NCBI GenBank assembly: GCA_029552825.1
Contig: JAKPDL010000169.1
Location: 1 to 44,570 of the forward strand
Direction of reading: 5' to 3'
DNA: 44,570 nt
Source of the DNA: Bacteroidota bacterium
Lineage (GTDB): Bacteria > Bacteroidota > Bacteroidia > Bacteroidales > VadinHA17
The stretch's first letter is position 1, and each line of letters starts with the position of its first letter. A program made the position numbers and the translations under genes. This document shows positions 44,201 to 44,570 of the stretch, piece after piece. The notes under the pieces are model-generated. The model had not been told where the DNA came from. It saw only the letters and a list, made by a program, of their open reading frames with translations, and did no database searches.

Positions 44201-44570
44201 TTCTGGAATAAATGGTGCTGCAGGATCATTTGATATTACAGGAAGTGCCGGAGCCAACGGATATTCAATGGGTGGTGGGAGTATAAAAATCTACGATGTT
44301 TGCGGAACCACTTCTCCGACTTTTGCGTTCAGAGTTACATGCACCGCTTCAGACATCAATGTCACCGGAGGAACAGTAGAGCTTCTTCCGGCATCCGGTA
44401 CAGTTCCCGCAGATGACAGAGACCTGTACATCAACACGAATGCACCCTTCTACAATCTGCTTATTAACAGGACAAGTGGCAACGCACAGATACAACTGAA
44501 TACAACTCCTGTTACTGTTCTTAATAACCTTACCATTTCTTCAGGAGCCCTTATAGCAAATAATCTTGAC
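41235..44570 (+). CDS. Giant repetitive surface protein, likely T9SS cargo (3' end outside window)
   Basis: An ATG at 41235 opens a frame with no stop for 1112 codons to the window end. Residues about 28-50 are a hydrophobic export segment (LLKGAILSFTVFIGFSLLSL) after an unusually long basic N-region. The rest is Thr/Asn/Gly/Ser-rich beta-structure. Two copies of an N-W-x5-W module start near residue 102 (TGNWNANTTWQV) and 495 (SGNWDQTSTWTF), each followed by a proline-rich step and IL/WI-x-SG-H/R-x-VTL. A second module recurs as YYNLNIS (about 293), YYHLSIR (615), FYNLIID (762) and FYNLLIN (1072), with following turns such as LTLNGNLLVRQG. This matches adhesin-like Bacteroidota surface proteins exported by T9SS. 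A C-terminal sorting domain would be expected outside the window and has not been seen. Confidence 0.85.
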   Translation, partial: MKQRTLADSLKSRSLAKLASSINFSRLLKGAILSFTVFIGFSLLSLRGLSFTEALISDLVEPSYVLADIPAEYSNIASGKSVSGLSSGYFAPIPLPAPQDGDYQTRATGNWNANTTWQVRVAGAWVNCAPGDYPGASAGAGTVWINSGHVVTLNVNPANPVAGITFVDGTTAATTLILTGRTLNVTGDVIFSNPAADAGDQTITLGTGTLNCASIFMPATADPSYDLLITASTGTINATGNIRMDGAADRNNITFTGAATLNVGGDFTGGGYTCATGRVNYNGTNQQVGSYTYYNLNISGGGTKSLVGPVTVTGTLTFASGVLRLGDYDLTLPNTTAIAGAPFSSTKMIETNGAGKLIRSANATNQSFNLTYPVGSNGFYNPLIITNLPNIAAAPRSISVRAVPSPTGTLPEYINKHWDITVTNITTQPTTVLSFTYNVAEATGNPANFQLYTNTSGTWTLATGASAKGVNPATSTGSATITGLWTVGAPGTFYSYQSGNWDQTSTWTFDPSGTTGPCSMIPGYGAKVVILTGRTVTLSSNVTTQNLDITINSGGILDQSVYSFTNGLTALRGGGTLKLSSSSFPSPVTTNTFVTTDGGTTEYNAAVTLPAAQTTYYHLSIRAPGTVIQTGNLTLNGNLLVRQGTFQINNATAQRLSLVINGNVVVDNGASITVGTGVTNTQTSPLGITGTTGGFVNYYELQSHRIQIYGDFTNNGTVRFTNLPYPVYNSFPPIVNGPTTGFATVYFNGAADRTLTCNGQTDFYNLIIDKGTDQTFKLTIYSSAYSNFRLFGANIAPGDASAPATNANPNLMKALWIRNGTLVLQGLVVIPSLTEGSTAGPPSSDFCIPSRAAMVLDGAGVVVLSTADDYREVNGAYGVAAPNNASMGIDPGSANSGIAVYGKLQINNGYLSTRESGGITYWNYAPGQFILNGGTVDTKQFHSSPLANSLISYSQTGGELQVRGRFQRTTTVFTPAGLVNAAINYTRATSGINGAAGSFDITGSAGANGYSMGGGSIKIYDVCGTTSPTFAFRVTCTASDINVTGGTVELLPASGTVPADDRDLYINTNAPFYNLLINRTSGNAQIQLNTTPVTVLNNLTISSGALIANNLD

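Overview
The window comes from a member of the Bacteroidota, most likely an environmental relative of the Bacteroidales/Marinilabiliales. Three things point there. It carries type IX secretion (T9SS) genes (porU, porV, a PorP/SprF-family protein and gldJ). Its putative promoters have the Bacteroidota -7 box TAnnTTTG, several with a correctly spaced TTTG/TTG -33 element. It also has phylum-typical proteins: TPR-PD40 proteins, a DUF6048/DUF6452-like pair, and a C4 zinc-ribbon protein beside Nif3. Gene density is high and most of the window is ordinary chromosomal housekeeping. I saw no phage, transposase, integrase or CRISPR array.

Layout. 1-5.8 kb (minus): two paralogous periplasmic TPR/beta-propeller proteins, the first cut by the window edge, then a GT2 glycosyltransferase with an unusual membrane and Rossmann-like tail. 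5.9-14 kb: recR, a sodium:solute symporter (plus), the small envelope pair, a long-chain acyl-CoA ligase and alaS. 14.0-19.4 kb (plus): two tandem paralogous M23 peptidoglycan peptidases, a CapA-like protein, a MerR regulator, Nif3/DUF34 and a coiled-coil zinc-ribbon protein, tightly packed. 19.4-28.7 kb: the T9SS locus, with porU-porV-ispF on minus and PorP-like, gldJ and murF on plus. 28.7-35.2 kb (minus): a six-gene, tightly spaced or overlapping run (PIN-PhoH, mtaB, inositol monophosphatase, LpxL-like acyltransferase, GT2, membrane metallophosphoesterase). 35.5-40.4 kb (plus): nitroreductase, folC, a secreted 5'-nucleotidase and a TerC-family membrane protein.

The right end, 40.4-44.6 kb, is the most unusual part. 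A good Bacteroidota promoter precedes a roughly 100-bp tandem array that ends in an intact tRNA-Val(TAC) and a rho-independent terminator. The two upstream units are 5' tRNA-Val fragments. In each, an 18-nt palindrome sits in the D-loop and the whole anticodon arm is replaced by a 19-nt hairpin with the same TCCCGA/TCGGGA core. Both stop in the T-loop and have no 3' acceptor strand. Beyond the terminator a very large repetitive surface protein begins at 41235 and stays open to the window end; it is a plausible T9SS cargo.

Functionally, much of the window serves the cell envelope: T9SS export and attachment, peptidoglycan synthesis (murF) and remodelling (M23), lipid A acylation, glycosyl transfer, and periplasmic nucleotide or phosphate handling. 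This is interleaved with translation and tRNA genes (alaS, mtaB, tRNA-Val) and DNA repair (recR).
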